DNA of 64,000 bases from Hydrogenophaga pseudoflava NBRC 102511 (GCF_001592285.1 NZ_BCWQ01000001.1:434001-498000), one strand, 5' to 3'; positions 17,662 through 25,923 are shown, counted from the first letter of the stretch. Program-made: numbers and translations. The notes: generated by a model not told the origin, from the letters alone.

Positions 17662-18255
17662 TCAGACCGTGTGCCGCGCCAGCAGCTTCAAGCGCCCCGG
17701 CGCGGCGGGGTCGGCGCGGGTCAGGAACAGCTCGCCCATGGCGGGGTGTTCACCGGTCAGCGCCGTGATGTTCACCTGGTGCGTGACCAGCACCCAGTTG
17801 ACCGGCGCGCGCAGGGCGGCGACGGTCTCCAGCACCTCGCGGGTCTGCTGCCCCGAGTCGCCCTGACCCTGGAAGAAGGAGTTGATGGCGGGCCACACGG
17901 TGTAGCGACCGAAAGCCAGCCGCGCGGTGTCGGTGCAGCGGCACCAGGCGCTGCTGCGCACCGCGGCGATGGCGATGTCCTCGCGCCGGAAGGCCTCGCC
18001 CACACGGCCTGCCTGTGCGCGACCGGCGGCGCTGAGGTTGCGCTGCGTCTCGCAGCGGCCGAGCGTGAAACCCGGCGGGTCGCCCACGCCGGGTTCGGTC
18101 TGGGCGTGGCGCATCAGCACCACGCAGCCGCCCTGGCGCAGCAGGGGCCAGAAGCCGCCTGGCCCGGACTGGGCCCGGGCCAGGCCGCAGGCCGCACCGG
18201 CCGCCAGCAGCAGCGTCTGGCGACGATTCGGGTGGGTGGTGGTGGGCAGCGGCAT
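17662..18255 (-). CDS. Exported histidine phosphatase family protein
   Basis: 197 residues. The N-terminus NRRQTLLLAAGAACGLARAQ is a twin-arginine-type signal, so the protein probably acts in the periplasm. The phosphatase motif LMRHAQTE supplies the phospho-acceptor His; later Arg (SSAWCRC) and His (VTHQVN) complete the usual site. Substrate is unknown. It lies 30 bases downstream of the SDR gene on the same strand. Confidence 0.8.
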   Translation of the reverse strand: MPLPTTTHPNRRQTLLLAAGAACGLARAQSGPGGFWPLLRQGGCVVLMRHAQTEPGVGDPPGFTLGRCETQRNLSAAGRAQAGRVGEAFRREDIAIAAVRSSAWCRCTDTARLAFGRYTVWPAINSFFQGQGDSGQQTREVLETVAALRAPVNWVLVTHQVNITALTGEHPAMGELFLTRADPAAPGRLKLLARHTV

Positions 18256-18285
18256 GGGGTCGGGACGGTTGTTGCGGACCGTCGA

Positions 18286-19053
18286 TCAGCCCCGCACGTC
18301 GGCCACGGGCTCACGGCCAAAGTCCGGACGCTGCAGCCAGCCCAGCACCTGGGCCGCCGCGTCCTCGGGGCTTGTGAGCTGCTTCTGGCGCTGGAGTTCC
18401 ACGAAGCGCTGGAGGTCGGGGAAGCCGGCGGGGTCGCCCGCGCGCAGCTGGACCTGCATGTCGGTGTCGATCACGCCCGGGGCCAGCGAGACGATGCGGG
18501 CACCATGCTCGCGGTGCGCCTCATCCAGCGCCACGCAGCGCGAGAAGTGGTCCATACCGGCCTTGGCCGCGCAGTAGGGCGCCTGGGCCGCCATCGCCCG
18601 GCGCCCCAGCCCGGAGGAGATGTTGAGCACCTTGCGCGGGCCGCGCCAGCCGGCGTCGACCCAGGCGCCGCTGGCGTGCAGGAACGCGGCGGTCAGCAGC
18701 ATGGGCGCCTCCAGCCCGACCCGCAGGGCCCGGGCGATCCCGTCCTGCGGGCAATGCTCCAGCGGCGCGATCTCCGGGATCACGCCGGCGTTGTTGATCA
18801 GGGTGGCGCTGGCCAGGCTGGGCGCGTCCAGCTGCGACAGCCACTGCTGCAGGCGTGCCGCAACCGGCGCCGGGTCGGCAAGGTCTACAGACCATTGCAG
18901 GGCCGTGGCGCCCTGGGAACGGGCCAGGGCATCGAGTTCGGGGTTGGTGTGGCGCGAGAGGCAGAGCAGACGCCGGCCCGGCGCGACCAGCTGTCGCGCC
19001 ATCGCCAGCCCCAGGCCGCGCGAGGCACCGGTGAGGATGACAAGGTCTTGCAT
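18286..19053 (-). CDS. Short-chain dehydrogenase/reductase, sepiapterin-reductase-like
   Basis: 255 residues starting MQDLVILTGASRGLG, where TGASRGLG is the NAD(P) loop. The later elements ATLINNAGVIPE and the catalytic YCAAKAGMDHF (Tyr-x3-Lys) are present, with a Ser in LNISSGLG. The end of the protein (DPAGFPDLQRFVEL) resembles sepiapterin reductase-like and benzil reductase-like SDRs. The product is unknown. The start was placed just before the Rossmann fold, and only a weak GGTGG stands before it. Confidence 0.83.
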   Translation of the reverse strand: MQDLVILTGASRGLGLAMARQLVAPGRRLLCLSRHTNPELDALARSQGATALQWSVDLADPAPVAARLQQWLSQLDAPSLASATLINNAGVIPEIAPLEHCPQDGIARALRVGLEAPMLLTAAFLHASGAWVDAGWRGPRKVLNISSGLGRRAMAAQAPYCAAKAGMDHFSRCVALDEAHREHGARIVSLAPGVIDTDMQVQLRAGDPAGFPDLQRFVELQRQKQLTSPEDAAAQVLGWLQRPDFGREPVADVRG

Positions 19054-19082
19054 GCCACCAGTGTGACAGGACCCGACCAACC

Positions 19083-19853
19083 TCAGAACGGGCAGGGTGC
19101 CTCGAAGCGCATGGGCTGGTCGGTCGCCGGGTGCGGGATCTCGATCGCCTGCGCGTGCAGCAGCAGGCGCGGGGCCATGGCCTGCTGCGCCTCGCTGGCG
19201 TAGAGCGGGTCGCCCACGATGGGAAAGCCGATGGCCATCAGGTGCACCCGCAGCTGGTGCGAGCGGCCGGTGACCGGTTCCAGTTCGAGCCGGGTCGAGC
19301 CCGGGACCGGGGCCGGATCGGGTGCCAGGCGCCAGCGCGTCAGGCTGGGTTTGCCGATCTCGTGGTCGACCTTGCTGCGCGGCCGCGCCAGCCAGTCGAC
19401 GATCAGCGGCAGGTCGATGCTGTTCCAGCCGTTGTCCGGCTGCGGGTTGTGCAGCTCGCCCGCGACGGCGGCGGTGTAGCGCTTGTGCACCCGGCGCTTC
19501 TCGAAGGCCATGCTCAGGCGGCGCTGGGCGTCAATGCCGCGCGCCATCACGATCAGGCCCGAGGTCGCCATGTCCAGCCGGTGCACGATCAGGGCGTCGG
19601 GGTACCGCGTCTGGGCGCGGGCGCTCAGGCAGTCCTGGTTCTCCGGCCCGCGGCCGGGCACGGCCAGCAGCCCGGCCGGCTTGTCGAACACCAGCAGGTG
19701 CTCGTCGGCGTGGATCAGCGGCAGGGCGTGGGGGCTCACACGATCCGGCGCAGGGCCGCCCCAAGCCGGATCAGCCCCCGGGCCCGGCACAGACTGGGCC
19801 CCTTCCCCGTCCTGGGGCAGCGACCCGCGTAGCGGTGGAGCGTGGGGGCTCAT
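19083..19853 (-). CDS. RluA-family RNA pseudouridine synthase
   Basis: 256 residues. The catalytic motif is HRLDMATSGL (Asp nucleophile), followed by KRYTAAVAGEL and the substrate motif TGRSHQLRVHLMAIG; the S4 RNA-binding domain is missing, as in RluA proper. It isomerises uridines in rRNA or tRNA. The ATG overlaps the preceding stop as ATGA, fixing the start. Residues 2-39 come from a 114-base insert bounded by 13-base direct repeats; without it the protein would begin MSPHALPLIHADEHLLVFDKP-like, the normal RluA N-terminus. Confidence 0.88.
   Translation of the reverse strand: MSPHAPPLRGSLPQDGEGAQSVPGPGADPAWGGPAPDRVSPHALPLIHADEHLLVFDKPAGLLAVPGRGPENQDCLSARAQTRYPDALIVHRLDMATSGLIVMARGIDAQRRLSMAFEKRRVHKRYTAAVAGELHNPQPDNGWNSIDLPLIVDWLARPRSKVDHEIGKPSLTRWRLAPDPAPVPGSTRLELEPVTGRSHQLRVHLMAIGFPIVGDPLYASEAQQAMAPRLLLHAQAIEIPHPATDQPMRFEAPCPF
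19726..19852. repeat. Repeat-like insert with 13-base direct repeats in rluA-like start
   Basis: GCGTGGGGGCTCA occurs at 19726-19738 and again at 19840-19852, 114 bases apart, so the frame is kept. Between them lies a hairpin GATCCGGC...GCCGGATC and GC-rich stretches unlike the surrounding gene. Sequences of this type (beginning TGAGCCCCCACGCTCC on the other strand) are, as I recall, frequent interspersed repeats in Comamonadaceae genomes. I read it as a small repeat that entered the start of the gene and now encodes 38 extra residues. No second copy was found in this window. Confidence 0.55.
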
Positions 19854-20332
19854 GGTGCCTCGAGCGCGCGGCGCGCTTCGTCGGCCGGCAGGCTGCGCGC
19901 AGCACCGAAGCCGGCGACCTGGCGCGCGCCCAGCAGCTGCAGTCGGACGAAGCGGAAGTCGCCCAGCGTGGACATCATCCCGGCCTCCGGGAAGCGTTGC
20001 AGATAGACCGAGCGCGACACCTCGGCTTCGGGGCTGCCGGGTTCGGCAAACCGCGCCAGCGCATCCAGCGTCACGCGCGGCAGGGCGTGCACCGGCTCGC
20101 CCTCGGGCTCGGCCGCACACACCAGCAGCGAGACGCGGGGCGTGCGCTGCATGTTGCCGCTGTGGGCCGCCAGACCGCTGACGTGCAGCACCAGTTCGCT
20201 GGCGGTACTGTCGATGGCGAAGGGCACCATGGAAACGAACACGCCACCGTGTTCGTCGAGCGTGCCCAGCGCGGCGGTGCGGCGCGCCAGCAGCAACTCG
20301 CGCAGGGCCCGGGTCAGGCTGTGTTCTCCCAA
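19850..20332 (-). CDS. HugZ-like pyridoxamine 5'-phosphate oxidase-fold protein
   Basis: 160 residues. The split-barrel FMN-binding fold is suggested by GTLDEHGGVFVSMVPFAID, the segment LVLHVSGLAAHSGNMQRTPR and the C-terminal RQVAGFGAAR, all typical of HugZ-type haem-utilisation proteins. No in-frame ATG follows the upstream gene; a TTG at 20332 with GAGGGG six bases before it is the best start. The stop overlaps the rluA-like ATG by four bases. Haem cleavage itself is not proven, and many relatives are uncharacterised FMN proteins. Confidence 0.75.
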   Translation of the reverse strand: MGEHSLTRALRELLLARRTAALGTLDEHGGVFVSMVPFAIDSTASELVLHVSGLAAHSGNMQRTPRVSLLVCAAEPEGEPVHALPRVTLDALARFAEPGSPEAEVSRSVYLQRFPEAGMMSTLGDFRFVRLQLLGARQVAGFGAARSLPADEARRALEAP

Positions 20333-20342
20333 GGGTGCCCCC

Positions 20343-20939
20343 TCAGCGGACAACGATCTCGGCCCGGCGGTTGCGCGGCTCCGGCACGTCGTCGTCCGTG
20401 GGCACCACCGGTTCACGCTCGCCGCGCCCCACCGGTTCAATCAGTTCGGGTCGGACGCCCTTGCCGACCAGCAGGTCGCGGATGGCGTTGGCGCGCTCCA
20501 GCGAGAGAACGTCGTTGGCGTCGGCCGCGCCTTGGCGGTCGGTGTGGCCGATGATCACGATTTCGCCACCGCTGCGCGCGCGGGCGACCACCACCACCTG
20601 GTCGAGTTCGGCCGCCGATTCGGGGGTGAGGTCGGACGTGCCCGGCTGGAAGTTGAGCGTGAAGCGCTGCGGTGTCGGAGGCACCAGCTTCAGCAGCGCG
20701 GGGTAGCGCTCGCGCACCTCGGCCTCGCTGGACTGGGCCGGCTGGAGCTCACCCTTGTGGCCCAGTTCGGCGGCGGCGTAGGGGGAGGCCAGGTCGGCCG
20801 AGCCCTGGGCGGTGGACACCACCACGGCGGTGGGGCGGTCGGGCTGGGGCAGGAGGATCACCCGGCCGGCCGGTGCGCAGGCGGCGCACAGGGCGACTGC
20901 GGAGGCGGCGGTGATGCACCTGATGAGTGGAAGCGTCAT
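20343..20939 (-). CDS. OmpA-family lipoprotein
   Basis: 198 residues. The lipobox LCAAC ends at Cys21, so the mature protein is a lipoprotein. The C-terminal OmpA domain binds peptidoglycan: FTLNFQPGTSDLTPES, IVIIGHTDRQGA, LSLERANAIRDLLV and NRRAEIVV are in proper order. It probably tethers an envelope component to the cell wall. It begins within the stop of the FecR-domain gene (ATGA), so both are translated together. Confidence 0.88.
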   Translation of the reverse strand: MTLPLIRCITAASAVALCAACAPAGRVILLPQPDRPTAVVVSTAQGSADLASPYAAAELGHKGELQPAQSSEAEVRERYPALLKLVPPTPQRFTLNFQPGTSDLTPESAAELDQVVVVARARSGGEIVIIGHTDRQGAADANDVLSLERANAIRDLLVGKGVRPELIEPVGRGEREPVVPTDDDVPEPRNRRAEIVVR

Positions 20940-21475
20940 CGGCGCAGTCTACTATCGTCACCCCAGTGGTGACGCAGGTAGTAATAGAGCGGCTCGGGCC
21001 TGGGGTTGGCCTCGACGATGAAGTCGGTGCCGCGCACGCCGACCACCGCAGTCGGGGTCTTGACCTTGAAGCGTTCGGGGTTGACCCGGGCCAGCAGGCC
21101 GGTGACCACACGCATCGATCCCTGGAGCAGTTCCACCAGCAGGTTGCCCTCCTGGGTGGTGGAGTCGAACCGGTACTGGCTCAGGTCGGCGGTGCTGTCA
21201 GGTCCAAGCACCATCACCGTGCCGTCCTTGAGCACCATGCTGGCAGCGCCGTCCTGGCCGGTGCGGATGCGTTCGCCTGCGCGAACGGCCTCACCCGGCT
21301 GAACGGCGCGGCCATCGCCGCCACCCAGCCGCACCTCGCCCTGCACCTGCTTGAAGGTGCCGGCACGGGTGTCGGGCGCGATGTCTGGGGACTGTGCCGC
21401 TGCCACGGAAGCCGCCAGCGCAAGCACAACGGCGGGCGAGGTGCGGAACAGGCGGCGGGCGGACAGGGCGGGCAT
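20936..21475 (-). CDS. FecR-domain periplasmic protein
   Basis: 179 residues with a Sec signal ending SVAAAQ. The FecR domain is visible as GTFKQVQGEVRLGGG, VRAGERIRTGQDGAASMVLKDG and KTPTAVVGVRGTDF. In this form it lacks the membrane anchor and anti-sigma part of true FecR, and is coupled to an OmpA-like lipoprotein, a pair often found in Burkholderiales and sometimes next to CHASE2-type cyclases. GGAG precedes the ATG by six bases. Ligand and role are unknown. Confidence 0.82.
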   Translation of the reverse strand: MPALSARRLFRTSPAVVLALAASVAAAQSPDIAPDTRAGTFKQVQGEVRLGGGDGRAVQPGEAVRAGERIRTGQDGAASMVLKDGTVMVLGPDSTADLSQYRFDSTTQEGNLLVELLQGSMRVVTGLLARVNPERFKVKTPTAVVGVRGTDFIVEANPRPEPLYYYLRHHWGDDSRLRR

Positions 21476-21614
21476 CTTTACTCCAAATGGTTTAACTCGG
21501 CATCCTAGTCGCTGCATTTCGCGTGGCACAAGGCATGCACCTACAATCCGCGACCCGACCGGACTTCCAGTGACATGCGTCACGTTTCTGTCGGCCCCAA
21601 CCCCCTTTGCCGTG

Positions 21615-22607
21615 ATGACTCCGACCCTGCTGCTGGCGCCGATGGAAGGCCTGCTCGACGCCACGCTGCGTGATGTGCTCACGCGCACCGGCGGCGTCGA
21701 CCGCTGCGTGAGCGAGTTCATCCGGGTCACCGACACCCTGCTGCCCGAGCGGGCCTTCGTGCGTGTGGTGCCCGAGCTGCTCAACGGCGGGCGGACCGCT
21801 GCTGGGGTGCCGGTGCGGCCGCAACTGCTCGGCTCCGACCCGGTCTGTCTGGCCGAGAACGCCGCGCGGCTGGCGGCCCTCAGCCCGTTCGGCGTCGACC
21901 TCAACTTCGGCTGCCCCGCCAAGACCGTCAACCGCAGCCGGGGCGGTGCGGTGCTGCTGGACGAGCCCGAGCTGATCGGCCGCATCGTGTCGGCGGTGCG
22001 GCGCGCGGTGCCGGCGCACCTGCCGGTGTCGGCCAAGATGCGGCTGGGCTACGGCGACGACCGCGTGGCGGAGGACTGCGCGCTGGCCATCGCCGGGGCC
22101 GGTGCCGACGAACTCGTGATCCATGCGCGCACCAAGGCCCACGGCTACCGGCCGCCGGCCTACTGGGAGCGCATTGCCGAGGTGCGGACCGTGCTGCCGG
22201 CCAACCTGCCGGTGATCGCCAACGGCGAGATCTGGACCGTGGCCGAGGCGCAGCGCTGCCGCGAGGTGACGGGCTGCGACAGGCTCATGATCGGCCGCGG
22301 CATGGTGACCGATCCCGGCTTGGCGCTGGCGATCAGGGGGCAGGGCGGTGTGCCCTGGTCGCAGATCCTGCCGCTGCTGTCGGTGTTCTGGGCCCAGGTG
22401 TGTGGCCGGGTCGAGCGGCGGCACCGCGCCGGCCGGCTCAAGCAGTGGCTGAACTACCTGCGCAAGCGCTATCCCGAAGCTCAGCGCGCGTTCGACGAGC
22501 TGCGCGAGTCCAACGACCCGGCCCGTGTGGAGGCCTGGCTGCAGGCGCAAACGCTGCCACAGGAGCCCATGCCCGTGCCTGCAGCGGAAATTCCGGTGGC
22601 GTGCTAA
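21615..22607 (+). CDS. dusC: tRNA-dihydrouridine synthase (DusC type)
   Basis: 330 residues. An FMN-dependent enzyme that reduces uridine in the tRNA D-loop; the DusC class acts on U16. LLAPMEGLLDATLRDVLT opens the TIM barrel; the catalytic Cys is in LNFGCPAKTVNRSRGG; KMRLGYGD, VIHARTKAHGY and IANGEIWT are the FMN and phosphate-binding loops. LAPMEGLLD is characteristic of DusC against DusA/B. A GTG three bases upstream could also be used. Confidence 0.92.
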   Translation: MTPTLLLAPMEGLLDATLRDVLTRTGGVDRCVSEFIRVTDTLLPERAFVRVVPELLNGGRTAAGVPVRPQLLGSDPVCLAENAARLAALSPFGVDLNFGCPAKTVNRSRGGAVLLDEPELIGRIVSAVRRAVPAHLPVSAKMRLGYGDDRVAEDCALAIAGAGADELVIHARTKAHGYRPPAYWERIAEVRTVLPANLPVIANGEIWTVAEAQRCREVTGCDRLMIGRGMVTDPGLALAIRGQGGVPWSQILPLLSVFWAQVCGRVERRHRAGRLKQWLNYLRKRYPEAQRAFDELRESNDPARVEAWLQAQTLPQEPMPVPAAEIPVAC

Positions 22608-22638
22608 GGTCCGGCCCCGGTCAAGACTAGAAACCATC

Positions 22639-24204
22639 ATGAAGACCCTGGAACAGCGGCTGGAGAGCCTGGGAGCCGAACGACTGCGCGGCATGCGGCG
22701 TGGCCTGGAGAAGGAGAGCCTGAGGTCGCAACCCGACGGCAAACTCGCGCTGACGCCGCACCCGGCGGCGCTCGGCAGCGCGCTCACGCACCCGCACATC
22801 ACCACCGACTATTCCGAATCGCAGCTGGAGCTGATCACCGGTGTGCACGCCAGCGTGGAGAGCTGCCTGGCCGAACTCACCGAGATCCACCAGTTCACCC
22901 TGCGCAGCCTGCAGGCACAGGGCGGTGCGGCGGGTGAAGAGATGCTCTGGGCGTCCAGCATGCCGTGTGGCCTGCCGACCGATGAAACCATTCCGCTCGG
23001 GCGCTACGGCTCCTCCAATGTCGGGCGGGCCAAGAGCGTCTACCGCATGGGCCTGGGGCACCGCTACGGCCGCCGCATGCAGACCATCAGCGGCATCCAC
23101 TACAACTGGTCGCTGCCCGGGGTGGACAACCAGGGTTACTTCGCGCTCATCCGCAACTTTCGCCGCCACGCCTTCCTGCTGCTGACGCTCTTCGGAGCAT
23201 CGCCGGCCCTGTGTTCGACCTTCGTCGAAGGGCGCCAGCACGAGCTGCAGCCCCTCGGCAGCAGCGGCACCCTGCACATGCCGCACGGCACCAGTCTGCG
23301 CATGGGGCGCCTGGGCTACCAGAGCGATGCACAGTCCTCGCTGGCCGTGAGCTACAACAGCCTCGAAGGCTATGCGGCCTCACTGCACGACGCGCTCACA
23401 CGGCCGTGGCCGGCCTACGAAACCGTGGGCATCCGCAACCCCGGGGGCGACTACAACCAGTTGGCCACCACCCTGCTGCAGATCGAGAACGAGTTCTACG
23501 GCACCATCCGGCCCAAGCGCGTGATCCACCAGGGCGAGCGCCCGCTGCACGCCCTGCGCGAGCGCGGGGTCGAGTACATCGAGGTGCGCCTGATGGACCT
23601 CAACCCCTTCGAGGCCATCGGCATCGATGCGGCCACGCTGCGCTTCCTGGACGTGTTCCTGCTGCACTGTCTGCTGTCGGACAGCCCGCCCGACACACCG
23701 GAGGAAATCCGCGAACTGGCCCACAACCAGCACCTGACCGCTGCGCGCGGCCGAGAACCCGGCCTGCACCTGCTGCGCGGCGGAAGCGAAGTGGCGCTGC
23801 AGGACTGGGGGCTGGAGATCCTCGACCAGCTTGCGCCGATTGCCGACCACCTGGACGCGCTGCATGGTGGCGCCTCGCATCGCGAGGCGGTCGCCGCAGC
23901 GCGTGCCGCGCTGCTGTCCCCGGACACGCTGCCGTCGGCGCGTGTGCTGGCCGCCACCCGGCAGCAGCACGGTTCCTCGTTCATCGACTTTGTCCGCACC
24001 CGCTCGCGTGCCATCCGCCAACAGCTGCTGGACCTGCCCTGGAATGCGCAGCAACAGTCTCGCTACGTGGACATGGCGGTGAGCTCACTGGCGGCTCAGC
24101 AGGCCATCGAAGCGGCCGATTCCATGCCGTTCGAGGTCTACCGGCAGGAGTACGTGTCCCCGGCCCGCCTGATGCCGCGCTCGGTGGTGGCCCAGGCTGC
24201 CTGA
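22639..24204 (+). CDS. gshA: Glutamate-cysteine ligase
   Basis: 521 residues, the length of the E. coli-type enzyme, which joins glutamate and cysteine as the first step of glutathione synthesis. The N-terminal GLEKESLR contains the metal-binding Glu, LGSALTHPHITTDYSESQLELIT is strongly conserved (quoted piece: ALTHPHITTDYSE), and HYNWSLP and RNPGGDYNQLATTLLQIENE-like segments follow. Many betaproteobacteria carry a shorter, different type of GshA, so this longer form is worth noting. It begins 31 bases after dusC. Confidence 0.9.
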   Translation: MKTLEQRLESLGAERLRGMRRGLEKESLRSQPDGKLALTPHPAALGSALTHPHITTDYSESQLELITGVHASVESCLAELTEIHQFTLRSLQAQGGAAGEEMLWASSMPCGLPTDETIPLGRYGSSNVGRAKSVYRMGLGHRYGRRMQTISGIHYNWSLPGVDNQGYFALIRNFRRHAFLLLTLFGASPALCSTFVEGRQHELQPLGSSGTLHMPHGTSLRMGRLGYQSDAQSSLAVSYNSLEGYAASLHDALTRPWPAYETVGIRNPGGDYNQLATTLLQIENEFYGTIRPKRVIHQGERPLHALRERGVEYIEVRLMDLNPFEAIGIDAATLRFLDVFLLHCLLSDSPPDTPEEIRELAHNQHLTAARGREPGLHLLRGGSEVALQDWGLEILDQLAPIADHLDALHGGASHREAVAAARAALLSPDTLPSARVLAATRQQHGSSFIDFVRTRSRAIRQQLLDLPWNAQQQSRYVDMAVSSLAAQQAIEAADSMPFEVYRQEYVSPARLMPRSVVAQAA

Positions 24205-24216
24205 GTCTGTTGCGAA

Positions 24217-24238
24217 ACACCCTGCTGGTGCAGGGTGT
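24217..24238 (+). terminator. Hairpin after gshA
   Basis: ACACCCTGC and GCAGGGTGT form a perfect nine-base stem with a TGGT loop, 12 bases after the gshA stop. Only ATG follows, with no T-run, so termination may be weak or the hairpin may protect the 3' end. Confidence 0.45.
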
Positions 24239-24309
24239 ATGTCCGCGGCGGTGAATTCCTGCGGTCTCCGGTCCTATCCTGTGCCCTCCTTTTCATCCAG
24301 GAGACCGCC

Positions 24310-25209
24310 ATGGCACCCACCCCGCGCCTGACCGCCGCCGATTTCGACCAGGAACTGCTCATCCTTTTCGACGCCTACGTGCACGGCGACATCGACCGCC
24401 GGGGGTTTCTGGACAAGGCGGCGAAGTTCGCGGTCGGGGGCATCACGGCCGCCGGTCTGCTCGCGGCGCTCAGCCCGGACTTCGCAATCGCCCAGGTGGT
24501 GCCCCAGGGCGATCCGCGCATCACCACCGAGCGCATCGACGTGGACTCGCCCAGCGGTTCGGGCAAGGTCAAGGCCTACCTGGCCAAACCGGCCAAGGCC
24601 TCGGGCAAGCTGCCGACGGTGCTGGTGGTGCATGAGAACCGTGGCCTGAACCCGCACATCGAGGACATCGCCCGCCGGCTGGCGGTGGACGGCTACCTGG
24701 CGCTGGCTCCCGATGCGCTCACGCCGCTGGGTGGCTACCCCGGCGACGAGGACAAGGCCCGCGCGCTGTTCGCCCAGCTCGACCAGTCCAAGACCCGGCA
24801 GGACTTCCTGGCCGCGGCGGCCGTGCTCAAGGCGCGCGCCGACGGCACCGGCAAGCTGGGGGTGGTGGGCTTCTGCTACGGCGGTGGCATGGCGCATTTC
24901 CTGGCCACCCAGCTGCCCGATCTGGCGGCTGCCGTGCCCTTCTACGGCAACCACCCGCCGGTGGAGGACGCCGCCAAGGTCAAGGCGCCGCTGCTGATCC
25001 ACTTCGCCGCGGTGGACGAGCGCATCAACGCCGCCTGGCCCGCCTATGAAGCCGCACTCAAGGCCGCCGGCGTGCGCTACACCGCCCACCAGTACCCGGG
25101 CACCCAGCATGGCTTCAACAACGACACCACGCCGCGTTTCGACGCCGCCGCCGCGAAACTGGCCTGGGACCGCACCCTGGCGTTTTTCGCCCAGCACCTG
25201 AAAGCCTGA
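24310..25209 (+). CDS. Dienelactone hydrolase family protein, TAT-type N-terminus
   Basis: 299 residues. An unusual N-terminal region of about 60 residues carries DRRGFLDKAAKFAVGG, a twin-arginine-like motif followed by a hydrophobic stretch, so export is likely. The alpha/beta-hydrolase part has the nucleophile Cys in GFCYGGG, Asp in AAVDERINA and His in QHGFNNDTT. Family members cleave dienelactone in chloroaromatic breakdown, but many act on unknown esters, and nothing nearby belongs to a catechol pathway. Confidence 0.87.
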   Translation: MAPTPRLTAADFDQELLILFDAYVHGDIDRRGFLDKAAKFAVGGITAAGLLAALSPDFAIAQVVPQGDPRITTERIDVDSPSGSGKVKAYLAKPAKASGKLPTVLVVHENRGLNPHIEDIARRLAVDGYLALAPDALTPLGGYPGDEDKARALFAQLDQSKTRQDFLAAAAVLKARADGTGKLGVVGFCYGGGMAHFLATQLPDLAAAVPFYGNHPPVEDAAKVKAPLLIHFAAVDERINAAWPAYEAALKAAGVRYTAHQYPGTQHGFNNDTTPRFDAAAAKLAWDRTLAFFAQHLKA

Positions 25210-25215
25210 GCGGGC

Positions 25216-25512
25216 TCAGTTGTCCGGACCCTCCAGCCGGACATCGCTGAGCGGGTAGGCCACACAGGGCAGCACCGCGCCTGCGGTCTTTTCTTCGGGC
25301 AGCAGCCCGGGCCAGTCCACGCCATAGCGCACCTGTCCCGCGGTGAGCCGGCCGATGCAGGTCCGGCAGGTGCCGTTGCGGCAGGAGGCTGGCCAGGGCA
25401 CACCGGCGGTCTGCAGGGTCTGCAGCAGGGTGCGCTGTTCGGGGGCCTGCAGCGCGAGGCCCTGATCGGGAAGGTCCAGAACCCAGCTGCGGGGGATATC
25501 TTCTGTCGGCAT
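25216..25512 (-). CDS. 2Fe-2S ferredoxin
   Basis: 98 residues with the plant-type cluster motif C44-x4-C49-x2-C52 (SCRNGTCRTC) and the distant C83 in VLPCVAYP. It carries one electron between a reductase and an oxygenase or similar partner. No partner gene is adjacent. Its end forms a small palindrome with the end of the convergent hydrolase gene (CTGAGC GG GCTCAG). Confidence 0.88.
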   Translation of the reverse strand: MPTEDIPRSWVLDLPDQGLALQAPEQRTLLQTLQTAGVPWPASCRNGTCRTCIGRLTAGQVRYGVDWPGLLPEEKTAGAVLPCVAYPLSDVRLEGPDN

Positions 25513-25625
25513 GGCCCGAATCTAACCGTTGGGCGGGTTGCCAGTGCCTGCCTGTTCAATAGGCAGATTGAAGATTGCCTTTGTACATCAATGACTTGGG
25601 AGCCCCGTACAGGACTTCTCCAAGC

Positions 25626-25661
25626 TTATCCACAAGCTTGTCCCGGAAATCTTGGGACAAG
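25626..25661. other. DnaA-box-like site and perfect hairpin in AT-richer spacer
   Basis: TTATCCACA (25626-25634) equals the E. coli DnaA consensus box, sits between two AAGCTT copies, and is followed by the inverted repeat CTTGTCCC (25637-25644) / GGGACAAG (25654-25661) with a nine-base loop. The surrounding spacer (25513-25734) is clearly less GC-rich than its neighbours. The box may be a DnaA titration or regulatory site. There is nothing else that suggests a replication origin here. Confidence 0.4.
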
Positions 25662-25734
25662 TTGAGAAGTGTCAAAGCCATCGGGATGCGGTCTGGCTAG
25701 AGTCCAAGGTTTTTCCTGAACCTGTTTTTAGACC

Positions 25735-25923
25735 ATGTACAGCCTCACCGGCGCAGACCGGGCCTACCGCTTGCTCTCCGGCGCCGCCATTCTTCTGGTA
25801 GCGGTGTTTTCGCTCACCGGCCTGCTGCAGGTGCTGACCTACGCCTCGGCCGGCCTGGTGCTCACCACCGCGATCATCAACGCCTGCCCGCTGGTGGAGC
25901 TGCAGGTCCGCAGCGCTTCTTGA
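25735..25923 (+). CDS. DUF2892-type (YgaP-like) small membrane protein
   Basis: 62 residues with two hydrophobic helices. INACPLVEL matches the CPL motif that ends the membrane segment of YgaP and DUF2892 proteins. In YgaP this segment is joined to a rhodanese domain, which is absent here. Role unknown. It is preceded by the spacer with the DnaA-like box and hairpin, and its TGA directly abuts the reverse TGA of the next gene. Confidence 0.75.
   Translation: MYSLTGADRAYRLLSGAAILLVAVFSLTGLLQVLTYASAGLVLTTAIINACPLVELQVRSAS

Noticed and set aside
16411..19203. 930-codon open frame on the plus strand across bktB, the phosphatase and the SDR
   Set aside because: It runs antisense to three recognisable genes and across their gaps, with no domain.
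25626..25634. Replication origin suggested by the DnaA box
   Set aside because: Only one box, and no dnaA, dnaN, gidA, parAB or AT-rich unwinding region nearby.
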